Positions 1-10,437 are shown, counted from the stretch's first letter. The stretch: DNA of 11,663 nucleotides from CBDTTW01 sp965363675 (GCA_965363675.1 CBDTTW010000094.1:1-11663); one strand, 5' to 3'. Notes: generated from the letters alone by a model not told the origin. Made by a program: numbers and translations.

Positions 1-1347
1 CGTGAGGGCCCCGGCGGAGCCGATCGAGGCCAGGAAGCCATCGACGCGGTTGGCCCGAAACCGGAAGGTGTAGCCGTAAAGGGTAGGCCAGCCGAGGCGC
101 CAGCCGCCGAGCGCGTCGGGGCGGACGAGGCGCGCCCAGAACCCCGCGCGCTCGGCGAGCGGGAACGCCTCGTCGAGCGTGCGCGGCGCGCCCGAGAGCA
201 GCGCATGCGCTTGGGCCTCGCGCGCCGTCAGCGGCAGCACGTAGCGGCCCCGCAGGAACAGCTCGTCGGCCCAGACGGCGGCGGAGTCGGTGCGGATGCG
301 CAGCGGCGAGCGGAACAGCGAGTCGGGGCCGCCCCGGCGCGGCGCGTAGTCCCAGAAGCGAGCAAGCTGGGCGTACGAAACCGTGCGCACGCGGCGCGCG
401 TCGGCGGTGAGCGTGACGGCGCCCTCGGCTTCGAGGTCGAACGGCATCCAGAGCGAGTCGCCGACGGGCTCGAAGCTCTGCGCGTAGCCGACGCGCCAGG
501 CTTCGATGGGCGGCGGAAAGACGACGTGCCGCGCCGGGCGCAGGTCGGTATAGAGCACCGCATAGACGCTGTCGAGGACGGTGATGGAGCCGATGAGCGT
601 CGGGTGGAGGGCGTCGGCGGGCGAGACGAACAGCTCGTAGAGGCGGCGCCCTTCGAGGACGCGGCGCGAGGCGATGGAGAAGTGGTAGCGGTCGAGGGCG
701 TCGGGGTGCGTCGGCCCGATCAGTTCGAGGCCGCCGATCTCGACCACGTCGTCGGTGAAGTCGGGGGCGATGCGGGCGGTGTTCAGGGGCAGGGCGCGGT
801 GGAGGTCGCTCGTGGCGCGCTCGGAGCGGATGACTTCGCGGTAGCCGCCCGCGCGGCGCCAGTACACGTCGTAGGCCGACTCGGCGATGCTCTGGATGGC
901 GCCGTCGCGTTCGAGGCGGATGCGGGCGTAGCCGCGCGCCGTGTAGGCGCCCAGCCCGGCGCGGCGGCGCTGCTGGGCGGCGATCACCTTGCGCATGAGC
1001 CCTTCGGCCACCTCGTCGCCCTCGACGACGATCTCGCCCAGTTCGAGCACGGCGGGCGCAAGGGCAATGTCGAGCGGCGGATCGGCCGCGCGCACCTCTA
1101 CGGCGGCCTGGCGGTAGCCGAGATAGCGCACCTGGAGCGTCACGGGCAGACGCGGCGCCTGAAGCACGAACCGCCCCTCGGCGTTCGTGACGGCGGCCAC
1201 GACGCCTTCGCCGCCGACGTAGGCGCGCGCCAGGGGCAGGCCGGTGGCGGCGTCGCGGACGAGGCCCTGGAGGATGACCTGCGCGGCGGCGGGATGGGCG
1301 GCGGCCAGCAGCAGCATCAAGGCCAGGCGCGCGAGAGGGCGGCGCAT
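1..1347 (-). CDS. DUF5686-like exported protein with carboxypeptidase-regulatory-like domain (3' end missing)
   Basis: An open frame runs from ATG at 1347 to the left edge without a stop, giving 449 codons; the C-terminus lies outside the window. Residues 1-22 form a signal peptide: basic MRRPLAR start, hydrophobic LALMLLLAAA core, and likely cleavage after AAA before Q23. Residues about 25-105 resemble the carboxypeptidase-D regulatory (CarboxypepD_reg-like) fold: GLVRDAATGLPLARAYV, then T-N-A-E-G-R-F and VRYLGYR. Residues about 117-150 (LMRKVIAAQQ followed by AYTARGYARI) look like the start of the DUF5686 region, which in Bacteroidota follows this domain and ends in an outer-membrane beta-barrel. 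Family members are usually around 800 residues, so roughly half is present. The protein is probably anchored in or exported to the outer membrane; its substrate is unknown. The start is supported by the signal peptide directly after this ATG. No Shine-Dalgarno sequence is seen. The DUF5686 assignment is by recollection of family sequence features, not by a search. Confidence 0.82.
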   Translation of the reverse strand, partial: MRRPLARLALMLLLAAAHPAAAQVILQGLVRDAATGLPLARAYVGGEGVVAAVTNAEGRFVLQAPRLPVTLQVRYLGYRQAAVEVRAADPPLDIALAPAVLELGEIVVEGDEVAEGLMRKVIAAQQRRRAGLGAYTARGYARIRLERDGAIQSIAESAYDVYWRRAGGYREVIRSERATSDLHRALPLNTARIAPDFTDDVVEIGGLELIGPTHPDALDRYHFSIASRRVLEGRRLYELFVSPADALHPTLIGSITVLDSVYAVLYTDLRPARHVVFPPPIEAWRVGYAQSFEPVGDSLWMPFDLEAEGAVTLTADARRVRTVSYAQLARFWDYAPRRGGPDSLFRSPLRIRTDSAAVWADELFLRGRYVLPLTAREAQAHALLSGAPRTLDEAFPLAERAGFWARLVRPDALGGWRLGWPTLYGYTFRFRANRVDGFLASIGSAGALT

Positions 1348-1379
1348 ACGTCGGGGCGGTCGGCGAAGGGAAATAAGGC

Positions 1380-1385
1380 AATATA
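1380..1385 (-). promoter_or_regulatory. Possible -10 element for the DUF5686-like gene
   Basis: The minus strand reads TATATT here (5 of 6 match to TATAAT), about 32 bases before the ATG at 1347, in a local AT-rich patch inside very GC-rich DNA. No recognisable -35 hexamer lies 16-18 bases upstream; that stretch is pure G/C. This is a weak call based on one hexamer and its position. Confidence 0.25.
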
Positions 1386-1454
1386 GCGCCGCTCCGCGCG
1401 CGCCGCCGCCGCCCGCCGCGCGCGAAACAGGGATGAATTCCCGCCCCGGAACGC

Positions 1455-1496
1455 CGTAAGCCCTTACGAGTGACGTATTATAACCCCCGCGTTATA
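1455..1496. promoter_or_regulatory. Two adjacent inverted repeats in an AT-rich leader (possible operator/promoter)
   Basis: Two perfect inverted repeats lie back to back in front of the 62-codon gene at 1516. The first is CGTAAG-CC-CTTACG at 1455-1468. The second is TATAAC, six spacer bases (CCCCGC), then GTTATA at 1479-1496. The GTTAT element recurs a third time at about 1504. The block is much more AT-rich than its surroundings. It fits a promoter/operator region, with TATAAC or TTATAC as possible -10 hexamers, but no convincing -35 hexamer pairs with them. It could serve the plus-strand small gene, the minus-strand gene ending at 1347, or both. The repeats are seen directly; the regulatory role is inferred. 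Confidence 0.4.
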
Positions 1497-1515
1497 CCTC
1501 TGTGTTATTGATTTT

Positions 1516-1704
1516 ATGAACACGAATGCTTCCGCCGACGTTTTGCTTCACCAGTGCCTCTCGCGGGGCCTGGTGCAGGGCTGCGAGCAGGCCCCGGACG
1601 GGCGCTGGCGCGTCGAGCATCAGGGCGTCGTGTTCGTGCTGCGTGCGGAAGCCCTCGGCCCCTTTCTCCGGGCGATATGCAGCCAGGCGGGCGTCGGCTT
1701 TTAG
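1516..1704 (+). CDS. Small hypothetical protein, 62 aa
   Basis: This is a short open frame from ATG 1516 to TAG 1702-1704. I do not recognise the family. The protein is cytoplasmic in appearance, with no signal peptide or membrane segment. It has a helix-like start (residues 8-19), three cysteines (C14, C23, C55), a strand-like middle (R32 to L42) and a second helix (E45 to C55, containing F50-L51-R52). Codon third positions are mostly G or C after the first ten codons, as expected for a real gene here. An AT-rich leader with two inverted repeats lies directly upstream. No Shine-Dalgarno sequence precedes the ATG. Its stop lies 7 bases from the stop of the convergent 81-codon gene. The two proteins share a residue pattern (LL, nine residues on L-V/I-x-G, later L-x2-E-x4-FLR-x-I), which raises the chance that both are genuine. 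It remains possible that the frame is not translated. Confidence 0.5.
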   Translation: MNTNASADVLLHQCLSRGLVQGCEQAPDGRWRVEHQGVVFVLRAEALGPFLRAICSQAGVGF

Positions 1705-1711
1705 GCGGTCG

Positions 1712-1957
1712 CTAACGATCCGGAACGGTCTCTCTGGTCCGGCGCGCGCGGTCGGCCTCGTGCAGGCCCGCGAGGAAGCACCCCACGATGCGCCGCAGGA
1801 AATCCAGCGCCACCTCTCCGCTGAGCTCGATCTGTTTATACCCTTCTTTCGAGACGAGCCGGGCGTCGCGTGCGTGCAGCCCGCTGATAAGCTCGTGCTG
1901 GACGGCGAAAGCAAGAAGCTCCTCGAACGAGGCCAAATCGATCTGTTGGAGTTGCAT
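1712..1957 (-). CDS. Small hypothetical protein, 81 aa
   Basis: The frame runs from ATG at 1957 to a TAG at 1712-1714. I do not recognise the family. The sequence looks like a genuine small soluble protein: an amphipathic helix from about I6 to H21, L23-I24-S-G26, a charged turn (R30 to G39), a short strand (Y40-K-Q-I-E-L45), and a second helix (E48 to H66) containing F53-L54-R55-R-I57. The tail (D68-R81) is very basic and charged. The frame stays open upstream as far as 2158, into the 3' end of the kinase gene, but that extension is Arg/Pro/Ser-rich like an out-of-frame shadow, so the ATG at 1957 is preferred. No Shine-Dalgarno sequence is seen. It lies on the same strand as the hybrid kinase, 109 bases downstream of it, with a possible hairpin between, so co-transcription is uncertain. 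It converges with the 62-codon gene. Confidence 0.6.
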   Translation of the reverse strand: MQLQQIDLASFEELLAFAVQHELISGLHARDARLVSKEGYKQIELSGEVALDFLRRIVGCFLAGLHEADRARRTRETVPDR

Positions 1958-2030
1958 GGCGAAGCGGAGCGGTGGGGAATTGCGCCAAGCTACGGCGCTC
2001 CACCGGCGGCGGCAGGGCGGCGGCGGTTTG

Positions 2031-2057
2031 TTAAAGCAAGCATAACATGCGCCTTGC
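2031..2057 (-). terminator. Possible weak terminator after the hybrid kinase gene
   Basis: Read on the minus strand just after the kinase stop, GCAA and GCAT pair with ATGC and TTGC around a GTT loop, with a three-base GGC bulge on the 5' arm. The hairpin is followed directly by TTTAA. The stem is short and bulged, so termination may be partial and some read-through into the 81-codon gene is possible. Confidence 0.35.
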
Positions 2058-2066
2058 GGGCTCCGG

Positions 2067-5549
<3,483 letters not shown>

Positions 5550-5614
5550 GGCAGGGGAGGGTTAGCCCGCAGGGCGGGACCGCAGGCGGGCGGGCGCACA
5601 TGGCCTACCAGAGA

Positions 5615-5643
5615 TAGATACGCTTTGAGTTGCAGATCCGCAA
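5615..5643 (-). promoter_or_regulatory. Candidate promoter for the hybrid kinase
   Basis: On the minus strand, TTGCGG (5643-5638) and TATCTA (5620-5615) are separated by exactly 17 bases, in the most AT-rich part of this intergenic region. Each hexamer matches the sigma-70 consensus at three of six bases. Transcription would begin near 5608, leaving a leader of about 60 bases before the GTG at 5549. The spacing is good but the hexamers are weak. Confidence 0.35.
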
Positions 5644-5837
5644 CGGTCCCCGGCGCAGACGGGCGGCGAGGGCGCCAGGGGCAGGCGGTAACGCTCGTGT
5701 CACCAAGCGCGCTCAGGGCGACCCGGTAAACCGTTCGCGCGTATGCACTTGAGTCGGGCGCTTGCGGGCGCGCGCCGGCCCGCAGCCGGGCCACGGCGGC
5801 GCGGCGGGCGGCCGCTCCATAAGAATTCATTTAACGC

Positions 5838-5841
5838 GGAG
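5838..5841 (+). promoter_or_regulatory. Shine-Dalgarno sequence for the dehydrogenase
   Basis: GGAG lies 8 bases before ATG 5850 and 5 bases before the overlapping GTG at 5847. The spacing favours ATG 5850 as the start. This is one of the few recognisable ribosome binding sites in the window. Confidence 0.55.
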
Positions 5842-5849
5842 TAAAAGTG

Positions 5850-6854
5850 ATGAAAGTGCATCTCAAACCGCTGGCCGAGCAGACGGCCGTCGTCACGGGG
5901 GCCTCGTCGGGCATCGGGCTGGCGACGGCGAAGGCGCTGGCCGCCGCCGGCGCGCGCGTGCTGCTGATCTCACGCGAGGAGCAGGACCTGGCCGACGCGG
6001 TCGCGCAGATCCGGGAGGCCGGGGGGCAGGCGGAGTTCTTCGTCGCCGACGTGGCGGACCGGGCGGCGCTTCAGGCGGCGGCGGCTTTCGCCGCCGAGCG
6101 CTTCGGAGGCGTCGATACGTGGGTCAACAACGCCGGCACGAGCATCTACGGCCGCATGTGGGAAATCACGGAGGAGGACGCCCGCCGCCTGTTCGACACG
6201 AACTACTGGGGGGTGGTAAACGGCTCGCTCACGGCCGTCGAACACCTGCGCGCGCGCGGCGGAGCCCTCATCAACATCGGCAGCGTGCTTTCGGACCGCG
6301 CGATCCTGATTCAGGGGCACTACAGCGCCACCAAGCACGCCGTAAAAGGGTTTACGGATGCGCTGCGCATGGAGATCGAGCGCGACGAGCTGCCGATCTC
6401 GGTGACGCTCGTCAAGCCGACGAGCATCGCCTCGCCGTTCCCGGAGCACGCGCGCAACTACATGGACAAGGCGCCCACGGTGCCGCCGCCGATCTACGCG
6501 CCCGAGGTGGTGGCGCGGGCCGTGTGCGCGTGCGCCGAGAAGCCGGTGCGCGACATCACGGTGGGCGGCGCGGGCAAGATGCTCTCGGGGATGGGCGCCC
6601 TGATGCCCCGGGTAATGGATAAGTTCATGGAAAACGTGATGTACGGGCAGCAGCGCCGCGACGAGCCTTCGGGCGACGGCGCGGGCATTTTGCACGCCCC
6701 CATCGCCGACGGGGCGCGGGTGCGCGGCGCGTACTCGGGCCACGTCATGAAGTCGAGCCTGTACACGCAGGCGGCGCTGCACCCGGCGGCGGCGGTGCTG
6801 GGGGCGCTGGCGCTCGGGGTGGGCATTGCGCTGGCGGGGCGCCGGCGGCGGTAG
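5850..6854 (+). CDS. Short-chain dehydrogenase/reductase with C-terminal membrane anchor
   Basis: This 334-residue protein is a classical SDR oxidoreductase using NAD(P)(H). Visible motifs are the cofactor loop TGASSGIG at 16-23, D67 in VADVAD, NNAG at 93-96, N118, catalytic S145 and the Y158-S-A-T-K162 pair. S41-R42 after the second strand hints at NADP(H), by analogy with other classical SDRs. The Rossmann domain ends near residue 240, so about 95 residues are extra compared with a typical 250-residue SDR. They hold a loop with M-rich helices (243-266), a variable stretch, and a hydrophobic segment A313-A329 (VLGALALGVGIAL) followed directly by G330 and four arginines that end the protein. 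This looks like a tail anchor holding the enzyme on the cytoplasmic membrane, with the catalytic domain probably in the cytosol. Long SDRs with this conserved C-terminal layout occur in many bacteria, but I know no assigned substrate. It is monocistronic: divergent from the kinase, and the next gene has its own promoter. Confidence 0.92.
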   Translation: MKVHLKPLAEQTAVVTGASSGIGLATAKALAAAGARVLLISREEQDLADAVAQIREAGGQAEFFVADVADRAALQAAAAFAAERFGGVDTWVNNAGTSIYGRMWEITEEDARRLFDTNYWGVVNGSLTAVEHLRARGGALINIGSVLSDRAILIQGHYSATKHAVKGFTDALRMEIERDELPISVTLVKPTSIASPFPEHARNYMDKAPTVPPPIYAPEVVARAVCACAEKPVRDITVGGAGKMLSGMGALMPRVMDKFMENVMYGQQRRDEPSGDGAGILHAPIADGARVRGAYSGHVMKSSLYTQAALHPAAAVLGALALGVGIALAGRRRR

Positions 6855-6877
6855 GCGCGGCTCCCGGTTCCGGCGCG

Positions 6878-6911
6878 GCGCGCCGGTCGCCTGCGTGGGC
6901 GGCCGGCGCGC
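6878..6911 (+). terminator. Possible terminator after the dehydrogenase
   Basis: Nine-base perfect arms GCGCGCCGG and CCGGCGCGC flank a 16-base loop, 24 bases after the dehydrogenase stop. Only a short TTT follows, a few bases downstream. The stem is all G/C and would be stable, but such arms also arise by chance in DNA this GC-rich. Confidence 0.35.
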
Positions 6912-6973
6912 GCCGTTTCGGGGGGGCGATGCCGAATCTTCCGCGAAAATGAAGGGCTTCCGGCGGCGGCGCG

Positions 6974-7002
6974 TTTCGCGGCAAGGGCAAGTGCTTTATA
7001 AT
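6974..7002 (+). promoter_or_regulatory. Promoter of the beta-galactosidase gene (perfect TATAAT)
   Basis: A perfect TATAAT -10 hexamer occupies 6997-7002. Seventeen bases upstream is TTTCGC (6974-6979), a poor -35 match with only the leading TT. The last AT of TATAAT is the beginning of an in-frame ATG at 7001, so that ATG sits within the promoter and cannot start the transcript made from it. Transcription should begin near 7009, leaving a leader of about 65 bases before the preferred start at 7073. In this GC-rich DNA an exact TATAAT is notable. Confidence 0.6.
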
Positions 7003-7072
7003 GCGGTCGTTCCTGAGGCCGCGCCCTGCGGGGCCGCCCCGGCTGCATTCAAGCGCTCTGCGCCTTCCCCCG

Positions 7073-10000
7073 ATGCCCATGCATGCTTTCCGCCTGACTC
7101 GTTTTTCCCGCCGTCTGCTGCCGGCCGCCGCCCTGATTTTGCCGCTGCTCCTGGCCGGGTGCAGCGCCGCCTCGCGCACGGCCGAGTCTCCGGCGCCGCT
7201 GCCGCCCGTGGCGTTCGACGCGCCGACGCCCTACTGGCAGGACCTGGCCGTGTTTCGCGTGGGCAAGGAGCCCGCGCGGGCCGGCTTTACGCCGTTCGCC
7301 ACCGAGGCCGAGGCGCGCGCGCACCGCAACGACGGGGCGGCCTCGCCGTTCGTCCAGAGCCTCAACGGCGCGTGGAAGTTCCACTGGGTTCCCAAGCCCG
7401 CCGACCGGCCGCGCGACTTCTACCGCGCCGATTACGACGTGAGCGCGTGGAAGGAAATCCCCGTGCCCTCCAACTGGGAGCGCGAGGGCTACGGGGTTGC
7501 CATTTATACCAACATCAAGTATCCGTGGGCGCCGAAGAACCCGAACCCGCCGTTCATCCCGGAGGATAACAACCCGGTGGGCTCGTACCGGCGCACGTTC
7601 ACCGTGCCCGAGGCGTGGCAGGGGCGCGAGGTGCTGCTGCGTTTCGACGCCGTCTCGTCGGCAATGTACGTGTGGGTCAACGGCGTCGCCGTGGGCTACA
7701 GCGAGGACAGCAAGACGCCCGCCGAGTTCCGCATCACGCCGCTGCTGCGCCCGGGCGAAAACACGGTGGCCGTGCAGGTCTACCGCTGGAGCGATGCGAG
7801 CTACTTGGAGGACCAGGACTTCTGGCGCCTCTCGGGCATCCAGCGCGACGTAAAGCTCGTGGCGATTCCGAAGGTGCACATCCGCGACTTCTTCGCCCGG
7901 ACAGGGCTTACGGGCGGCTACAAGGACGGCGCGCTCGACCTGGCGGTGGACGTGCGGAGTCTCGGCGGCCGGGCGGGCCGCTACACCGTCGCCTATGCGC
8001 TCCACGACGGCGCGCGCCTCGTGGCCGAGGAAGCCAAACCCGTTGCGGTAGGCGCCGACACGGCGTCCGTACGTTTCGAGCGGCAGATCGAGGGGGTGCG
8101 GCCCTGGTCGGCCGAGTCGCCGGCGCTCTACGACCTGGTGATCTCGCTCCGCGACCCCTCCGGCGCGGTCGTCGAGGCTATTGGGGCGCGCGTGGGCTTC
8201 CGCGAGGTCGAGATCAAAAATGCGCAGCTCCACGTGAACGGGATGCCGGTGTACCTCAAGGGCGTCAATCTGCACGAGCACGACCAGCAGACCGGGCACG
8301 TCGTGGGCGAGGCCGTCATGCGGCAGGACATCGCGCTCATGCAGCAGCACAACATCAACGCCGTGCGCACCTCGCACTACCCGCAGCCCGAGCGCTGGTA
8401 CGAGCTGGCCGACGAGTACGGCCTCTACCTCGTGGACGAGGCCAACATCGAGAGCCACGGCATAGGGTACGACAAGGACAAGACGCTGGCCGACAAGCCC
8501 GAGTGGGGGCCGATGCACCTCGACCGGACGCAGAACATGGTCGAGCGCGACAAGAACCACCCGTCGGTCATCATCTGGTCGCTCGGCAACGAGTCCGGCG
8601 ACGGGCGGAACATGCTGGCCGATTACCGCTGGATCAAGGCGCGCGACCGGGCGGCGCGGCCGGTGCAGTACGAGGGCTATACCGAGGGCCTGACAAACGT
8701 GCTGGAGCGCCACACCGATATCGTCGTGCCGATGTACGCGCGGCCGTGGGACCTGGAGAAGTACGCGCAGTCCAACCCGGACCGCCCGCTCATCCTGTGC
8801 GAGTACGCCCACGCGATGGGCAACAGTTCGGGCAACATGAAGGAGTATTGGGACGTGATCAAAAAATACCCTGTGCTTCAGGGCGGCTTCGTGTGGGACT
8901 GGGTGGACCAGGGCCTGTTGGAGACGACGCCGGACGGACGCCGCTACTGGGCCTACGGCGGCGACTACGGCCCCCCGGGCACGCCGAGCGACGGCAACTT
9001 CTGCGCCAACGGCCTCGTCGGGTCGGACCGCAGCCCGCACCCGGCGCTCTACGAAGTCGCCCGGGTGTACCAGCACCTGACGGCCGAGCCGGAGGACCTG
9101 GCGACGGGCCGCCTGCGCGTGCACAACGGCTACGACTTTACCGACCTGGACGCCTTCGTGCTGCGGTGGACAATCACCGAGGACGGCAAGGCGATTCAGT
9201 CGGGCGTGGCGGAGGGGCTGAAGGGCGCGCCGCACACTACGGCCGCCGTGGCGCTGCCGTACGCGCCTCCGGCGATGCAGCCGGGGCGCGAGTACTTCCT
9301 GAACGTGCAGTTCGCGCGCAAGGCGGCCCAGGGCATGGCCCCGGCGGGGCATGTGGTCGCCCGGGCGCAGTTCGCCCTCGGGCAGGGCGAGGCCGCGCCG
9401 GTCGTGGCGCTCGGGGGGCTTCCGGCCGTGCAGGTCGAGGAGGCGGGTGGGACGGTGCGCATCAGCGGTCCGGACTTCGCGGCGGGCTTCGACCGGGAGG
9501 CCGGGGGATTGGCCTCGCTCGTGTACCAGGGCCGGGAGCTGCTGCAACAGGGCCTGAGGCCCAACTTCTGGCGCGCGGCGACCGACAACGACTGGGGCAA
9601 CCGCCTGCCGTGGCGGGCGCAGGTCTGGCGGCGCGCGCCCGAGCGGCGCCGGACGGACGCGCCCCGGGTAGAGCGCCTGGCCGCCGGAGCTGTCCGGGTG
9701 ACGTTTGCCTCGGTGCTGCACGACGAGAAGCAGGCGCCCGTGGCCGACTACGAAACGGCCTACACCGTGCTCGGCTCGGGCGACGTGCTCGTGGACGTGC
9801 GCTTCGAGAAGCGTTCGGAGAAGCTGCCCGAGGTGCCGCGTATCGGGATGAACCTGCGCCTGCCGCGCGCCTTCGACCGGATGACGTGGCTGGGGCGCGG
9901 GCCGCACGAGAACTACCAGGACCGCCTCCAGTCGGCCGACGTGGGGCTTTATGCGGACACTGTGGCGAACCAGTACGTGCCCTACATCCGCCCGCAGGAA

Positions 10001-10387
10001 AACGGCAACCGGACGGATGTGCGGTGGCTGGCGCTCACGAGCCGCGACGGCATCGGGCTGCTGGCCGTGGGGACGCCGTTGCTGAGCGTGAGCGCGCACC
10101 ACAACGTGCTGGAGGACTTCGAGACGCCGGAAGCGGGCTTCAAGGAGCGCGACGAGGCGAAGAACCGGCACGTCACGGATGTCCTGCCGCGCGACCTGAC
10201 TTCGGTAAACCTGGACTTCCGGCAGATGGGCGTCGGGGGGGATAACTCGTGGGGCGCGCAGACGCACGACCCGTACCGCCTGCTGGCGCCTGCGTACCGC
10301 TACAGCTTCCGCCTGCGGCCGTTCAACACGGCCACCGAGGACGCCGCGACGCTGGCCCGCCGCCGCTTCGACGTGGCGCCGATGTAA
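7073..10387 (+). CDS. lacZ: GH2 beta-galactosidase, lipoprotein form
   Basis: This 1104-residue protein resembles E. coli LacZ from end to end. It should hydrolyse beta-galactosides with retention of configuration. Residues 1-30 are a lipoprotein signal: basic RLTRFSRR, a hydrophobic core, and lipobox L-L-A-G-C30. It is therefore probably exported and lipid-anchored in the periplasm or outer membrane. Domain order: jelly-roll sugar-binding domain about 65-265 (IYTN147IKYP; DQDFW at 247-251), Ig-like domain about 266-380, TIM barrel about 381-680, a further beta domain, and the C-terminal 'small chain' domain about 800-1085 (NFWRAATDNDWGN; GGDNSW1060). Catalytic residues by analogy with E. coli are acid/base E507 in SLGNESG, nucleophile E577 in LCEYAHAMGNS, H435 in RTSHYPQ, Y533 in QYEGY, and the sodium-site phenylalanine F643 in DGNFC. 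All are intact. ATG 7073 (or 7079, two codons later) is chosen over the in-frame ATG at 7001 because that one overlaps the -10 box and the signal peptide begins here. It is a single-gene unit with its own promoter and a downstream hairpin; no sugar transporter or regulator is adjacent. Confidence 0.95.
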   Translation: MPMHAFRLTRFSRRLLPAAALILPLLLAGCSAASRTAESPAPLPPVAFDAPTPYWQDLAVFRVGKEPARAGFTPFATEAEARAHRNDGAASPFVQSLNGAWKFHWVPKPADRPRDFYRADYDVSAWKEIPVPSNWEREGYGVAIYTNIKYPWAPKNPNPPFIPEDNNPVGSYRRTFTVPEAWQGREVLLRFDAVSSAMYVWVNGVAVGYSEDSKTPAEFRITPLLRPGENTVAVQVYRWSDASYLEDQDFWRLSGIQRDVKLVAIPKVHIRDFFARTGLTGGYKDGALDLAVDVRSLGGRAGRYTVAYALHDGARLVAEEAKPVAVGADTASVRFERQIEGVRPWSAESPALYDLVISLRDPSGAVVEAIGARVGFREVEIKNAQLHVNGMPVYLKGVNLHEHDQQTGHVVGEAVMRQDIALMQQHNINAVRTSHYPQPERWYELADEYGLYLVDEANIESHGIGYDKDKTLADKPEWGPMHLDRTQNMVERDKNHPSVIIWSLGNESGDGRNMLADYRWIKARDRAARPVQYEGYTEGLTNVLERHTDIVVPMYARPWDLEKYAQSNPDRPLILCEYAHAMGNSSGNMKEYWDVIKKYPVLQGGFVWDWVDQGLLETTPDGRRYWAYGGDYGPPGTPSDGNFCANGLVGSDRSPHPALYEVARVYQHLTAEPEDLATGRLRVHNGYDFTDLDAFVLRWTITEDGKAIQSGVAEGLKGAPHTTAAVALPYAPPAMQPGREYFLNVQFARKAAQGMAPAGHVVARAQFALGQGEAAPVVALGGLPAVQVEEAGGTVRISGPDFAAGFDREAGGLASLVYQGRELLQQGLRPNFWRAATDNDWGNRLPWRAQVWRRAPERRRTDAPRVERLAAGAVRVTFASVLHDEKQAPVADYETAYTVLGSGDVLVDVRFEKRSEKLPEVPRIGMNLRLPRAFDRMTWLGRGPHENYQDRLQSADVGLYADTVANQYVPYIRPQENGNRTDVRWLALTSRDGIGLLAVGTPLLSVSAHHNVLEDFETPEAGFKERDEAKNRHVTDVLPRDLTSVNLDFRQMGVGGDNSWGAQTHDPYRLLAPAYRYSFRLRPFNTATEDAATLARRRFDVAPM

Positions 10388-10392
10388 CCCCG

Positions 10393-10437
10393 GCGCCCCT
10401 GAGCCGCACGACCTTCTGCGGCGCGCGGCTCAGGCGC
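10393..10437. terminator. Shared hairpin terminator between convergent genes
   Basis: Perfect ten-base arms CCTGAGCCGC (10398-10407) and GCGGCTCAGG (10425-10434) lie between the beta-galactosidase stop and the convergent DinB-like gene. A second register, with GCGCC at 10393-10397 and the right arm extending to 10437, would give a 13-bp stem with a two-base bulge. The right arm includes the stop codon of the DinB-like gene (10430-10432). Neither strand has a strong T-run, so it may act as a bidirectional transcription barrier rather than a textbook intrinsic terminator. A nearer GCGGC at 10418-10422 could pair with GCCGC in an alternative small hairpin. Confidence 0.6.

Larger units (their letters stand above)
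5550..5849. other. Divergent intergenic region between the kinase and the dehydrogenase
   Basis: These 300 bases separate two divergently transcribed genes. Short inverted repeats are visible: CCCGC-AGG-GCGGG at 5566-5578, which would fall in the 5' untranslated leader of the kinase, and GGCCCG-CAGC-CGGGCC at 5777-5792, in the leader or promoter region of the dehydrogenase. A candidate minus-strand promoter is listed separately. I see no convincing plus-strand promoter hexamers and no credible coding frame; the open frames crossing this region are Arg/Pro/Ala-rich and look non-coding. Confidence 0.5.

Noticed and set aside
205..1386. A 393-codon plus-strand open frame at the left end
   Set aside because: It is antisense to the DUF5686-like gene, which has a signal peptide and a recognisable domain and stays open to the edge. 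The plus-strand translation has neither.
5847..5849. GTG at 5847 as the dehydrogenase start
   Set aside because: The ATG immediately after it has better spacing (8 bases) from the GGAG ribosome binding site. The difference is one residue.
7049..10267. A 1072-codon minus-strand frame and an 876-codon plus-strand frame (7615-10245) within the beta-galactosidase gene
   Set aside because: Both overlap a gene with intact GH2 motifs along its whole length. Their translations are Arg/Gly/His/Val-rich and patternless.
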